A DNA stretch of 6,657 nt from Desulfurococcales archaeon (GTDB taxonomy: Archaea > Thermoproteota > Thermoprotei_A > Sulfolobales > Ignisphaeraceae): positions 1-6,657 of the forward strand of contig JALWBS010000131.1 in NCBI GenBank assembly GCA_027037025.1, read 5' to 3'. Numbering within the stretch: position 1 is the stretch's first letter; each line of letters begins with the position of its first letter. The position numbers were made by a program, and so were the translations under genes. Below, piece after piece: positions 3,975 to 6,657 of the stretch. The notes below the pieces were generated by a model. The model saw only the letters and a list, made by a program, of their open reading frames with translations, was not told where the DNA came from and did not search any database.

Positions 3975-6657
3975 ATGTTGAGTAGCTCGCCCATATTCGA
4001 TAGGAGTAGCATCAAGGCATCGTTAGGACCGATGCCAGTTTCGCACCCACCGGAGCACCCAGAGCTTTCGCACGAAGATAGATGGGCGCTGATGGAGGCC
4101 TTTATTAAGGAGAAGGGATTGACTAAGCACCACATCGAGTCCTACAATCGCTTCGTCGAGCATCTGCTCGGTGAGATCATCAGGGAGGAGAGCGTGATAG
4201 AGATACCTACCTCGGGGCTCAAGGTGGAGATCAAAGGGTTTAGATTAGGGGAGCCCCAGGTCAAGGAAGTTGATGGAAGCGTGAACAGGAGCATAACGCC
4301 TATGGAGTGCCGCTACCGGAACCTAACATACGCGGCTCCGCTCTACATAACGCTCGTTCCTAAGGAAAACGGGTTTGAAGGTCATCCGGTGGAGGTTCTC
4401 ATAGGATACATACCGATAATGATAAGGTCTGTGAAGGATCCTACGAGTAGGATGAGCAAGGAGGAGCTGATAGCCATAGGCGAGGATCCGCGGGATCCGG
4501 GAGGGTACTTCATTATAGATGGTAGTGAGAGGGTCATCGTCATACAAGAGGATCTCGCACCCAACAGAATAATAGTTGATTACGGGCAGGAGAGCCTCAA
4601 CATAACTCACACTGCCAAGGTCGTCTCCGCAACCGTGGGCTACAGAGTGCCCGTGATACTAGATAGGCACAAGGATGGTACGCTACACGTATCCTTCCCC
4701 GCGGTGCCCGGTAAGATACCCTTCGTTGTCCTGATGCGTGCTCTCGGATTGGAGAGAGACATAGACATAGCTCTAGCGGTATCCCCTGATCCAGAGATTC
4801 AGAAGGAGCTCTTCGTATCCTTCGTCCAGGCAAGCGCTATAACTACGGTTGAAGACGCTCTGGACTACATAGGCTCTAGGGTAGCCGTTGGACAAGCTCG
4901 AGAGAGTAGGATTGAGAGAGCCAAGTACATCCTCGACAACTACTTCCTTCCTCACCTAGGTACGAAGCCCGAGGATAGGATCAAGAAGGCTCTGTTCCTA
5001 GGGCAGATGGCGTGCAAACTCCTTGAGCTAGTGTTGGGGAGGAGGCCGCCCGACGACAAGGATCACTACGCGAACAAGAGGCTTAAGCTAGCTGGCGATA
5101 TGCTCGCTATACAGTTCCGAGTAGCCTTCAGAGCGTTCCTAAGGGACTTCAGGTACCAGCTCGAGAGAGCTAGGATAAGGGATAGAAAGATAAGCCTCTC
5201 GCTGTACGTTAGAAGCGATATAATAACGGAGAGGTTGCGCCATGCTATGGCTACGGGGACCTGGGCTGGTGGGAGGACGGGTGTGAGCCAGATCCTCGAC
5301 AGAACGAACTGGATGGCTATGCTGAGCCACATGAGGCGGGTCATCTCGCCGCTTAGCAGGAGCCAGCCGCACTTCGAAGCCAGAGATTTGCATGGTACGC
5401 AGTGGGGTAGGCTATGCCCCTTCGAGACGCCGGAAGGACCGAACTGTGGTCTCGTCAAGAACCTCGCTCTCTGTGCAACGATATCCGTTGGTGTGGACGA
5501 GAAGGAGGTGGAGGAAAAGCTCTACGAGCTTGGTGTAGTGCCCATACTCAAGGTGTTCGAGGATCTTAGGGAGGGTAGGCTGAGCCACGAGGAGATAAGG
5601 GGATGGGCAAAGGTCTTCTTAAACGGGACGATAATCGGGTACCATCCCGACGGCGAGAAGCTGGTTAAGGAGCTACGTAGGCTCAGGAGGCAGGGTAGGA
5701 TACATTACGAGGTGAACGTTGCTCACTACAAGACTCAGTACATAAACGAGGTGTACGTGAACTGCGATGCTGGTAGAATAATAAGGCCGTTGCTAGTCGT
5801 CGAAAACGGTAGGTTGAAGATAACGAAGAGAGACGTCGAGGACCTGAAAAGCGGTCGTTGCACCTTCGAGGATTTGGTGAAGAGGGGAGTGATAGAGTTT
5901 CTAGATGCTGAGGAAGAAGAGGATGCGTTGATAGCCCTCAACCCGACGGAGATAACTCCTAGGACTACCCACGTGGAGATATGGCCTCACGCGATACTGG
6001 GCGCAGGCGCATCCATAATACCTTATGCAGAACATAACCAGTCCCCTAGGAACACCTACGAAGCGGCTATGGTCAAGCAAGCGCTCGGGTTCTACGCCGC
6101 CAACTTCTGTCTAAGGATGGATTCGAGAGCGCATCTCCTACACTATCCTCAGAAACCTCTCGTGCAGACCAAGACTCTCGACATCCTAGGCTTCAACGAT
6201 AGGCCCGCTGGTCAGAACATGGTCGTTGCCGTTATGAGCTTCACGGGCTACAACATGGAGGACGCCGTCATCATGAACAAGTCGTCGGTGGATCGCGGTC
6301 TCGCACGCTCAACGTTCTTCAGGACGTACGAGACCGAGGAGCGTAAGTACGCTGGGGGCCTCGAGGATCGTATAGAGATACCCTCGGAGAAAGTCATTGG
6401 GCGCCGAGGCTCGGAGGCTTACGCTAAGCTCGAAGCCGATGGGATAGTGCGTGTCGAAGCGGAGGTTAGGGGAGGCGACGTGATAATCGGTAAGACGAGT
6501 CCTCCGAGGTTCGTTGAAGAGTACAGAGGATATGGGTTCCTAACGCAGAGAAGAAAGGATACGTCCGTGACCGTTAGGCACGGTGAGAAGGGTTGGGTAG
6601 ACATGGCTGTGATAACCACGTCCGGAGAAGGTTACAAGCTTGTTAAGGTGCGGGTCA
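3975..6657 (+). CDS. rpoB: DNA-directed RNA polymerase subunit B (beta-like), 3' end outside window
   Basis: The frame is open for 894 codons to the right edge; archaeal RpoB is about 1,100-1,130 residues, so roughly 230 are missing. It is the second-largest catalytic subunit, forming one side of the active-site cleft. Landmarks include YFIIDGSERVIVIQE (about 178-192), the fork-loop region TWAGGRTGVSQILDRTNW (about 429-446), TQWGRLCPFETPEGPNCG (476-493) and RTTHVEIWPHAILGAGA (about 663-679). EHNQSPRNTYEAAMVKQALG follows. The active-site motif GYNMEDAVIMNKSSVDRG includes Glu762 and Asp763, which help position the catalytic metal and nucleotide. No stop occurs where euryarchaeal B''/B' subunits are split. 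The N-terminus carries about 20 residues (SSSPIFDRSSIKASLG) before the conserved EDRWALMEAFIKEKGL. The zinc-binding C-terminal clamp lies beyond the window; rpoA1 and rpoA2 would be expected next. Confidence 0.98.
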   Translation, partial: MLSSSPIFDRSSIKASLGPMPVSHPPEHPELSHEDRWALMEAFIKEKGLTKHHIESYNRFVEHLLGEIIREESVIEIPTSGLKVEIKGFRLGEPQVKEVDGSVNRSITPMECRYRNLTYAAPLYITLVPKENGFEGHPVEVLIGYIPIMIRSVKDPTSRMSKEELIAIGEDPRDPGGYFIIDGSERVIVIQEDLAPNRIIVDYGQESLNITHTAKVVSATVGYRVPVILDRHKDGTLHVSFPAVPGKIPFVVLMRALGLERDIDIALAVSPDPEIQKELFVSFVQASAITTVEDALDYIGSRVAVGQARESRIERAKYILDNYFLPHLGTKPEDRIKKALFLGQMACKLLELVLGRRPPDDKDHYANKRLKLAGDMLAIQFRVAFRAFLRDFRYQLERARIRDRKISLSLYVRSDIITERLRHAMATGTWAGGRTGVSQILDRTNWMAMLSHMRRVISPLSRSQPHFEARDLHGTQWGRLCPFETPEGPNCGLVKNLALCATISVGVDEKEVEEKLYELGVVPILKVFEDLREGRLSHEEIRGWAKVFLNGTIIGYHPDGEKLVKELRRLRRQGRIHYEVNVAHYKTQYINEVYVNCDAGRIIRPLLVVENGRLKITKRDVEDLKSGRCTFEDLVKRGVIEFLDAEEEEDALIALNPTEITPRTTHVEIWPHAILGAGASIIPYAEHNQSPRNTYEAAMVKQALGFYAANFCLRMDSRAHLLHYPQKPLVQTKTLDILGFNDRPAGQNMVVAVMSFTGYNMEDAVIMNKSSVDRGLARSTFFRTYETEERKYAGGLEDRIEIPSEKVIGRRGSEAYAKLEADGIVRVEAEVRGGDVIIGKTSPPRFVEEYRGYGFLTQRRKDTSVTVRHGEKGWVDMAVITTSGEGYKLVKVRV

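Noticed and set aside
4323..4955. Several overlapping 60-95 codon frames on the - strand
   Set aside because: All are antisense to the continuous, well-conserved rpoB frame and overlap one another in different frames.
5066..5458. Open frame of 130 codons on the - strand
   Set aside because: It lies antisense inside rpoB, whose conserved TQWGRLCPFETPEGPNCG region is on the other strand, so it is a shadow.

Overview
The window looks like a chromosomal segment of a hyperthermophilic crenarchaeon (Thermoproteota). RpoB is one uninterrupted chain across the region where many euryarchaea split it into B'' and B'. RpoH has the short archaeal Rpb5-like form. Arg is written mostly as AGG/AGA and Ile often as ATA. 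tRNA genes carry their own archaeal TATA boxes, one tRNA appears to contain a non-canonical intron, and the ferredoxin has a GGTGATC ribosome binding site matching the crenarchaeal 16S 3' end. I cannot name the genus.

Left part (1-1954, + strand): the last 23 codons of an unidentified gene end at 74. A 194-base intergenic region follows, with a perfect 8-bp-arm inverted repeat and a possible TATA box. Then comes a two-gene ABC-2/DrrAB-type exporter operon, an ATPase and a six-helix permease separated by 6 bases.

Middle part (2047-3258, - strand): a 60-residue 2[4Fe-4S] ferredoxin lies upstream of what looks like the scar of an F420-reducing-hydrogenase-type operon. About 47 codons resembling the N-terminus of the [NiFe] hydrogenase large subunit (FrhA-like) run, out of frame and with a 7-base overlap, into an FrhB-like protein that lacks its N-terminus. 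In frhADGB-type operons frhA comes first and frhB last, so one deletion could have joined the two ends.

Right part (3368-6657): tRNA-Thr(CGT) and tRNA-Lys(TTT) lie in tandem on the - strand, each with encoded CCA and its own TATA box. The tRNA-Lys gene has 16 extra bases at position 43/44 that fit an intron with a bulge-helix-bulge-like fold. Divergent from them, a TATA box starts the RNA polymerase operon rpoH-rpoB; rpoB runs off the right edge.

The rpoH/rpoB, tRNA and ferredoxin genes are housekeeping. The parts most worth a second look are the hydrogenase remnant, the tRNA-Lys insertion, and the exporter ATPase with Asn at the switch-His position. I see no CRISPR array, insertion sequence or clearly novel multi-gene system.
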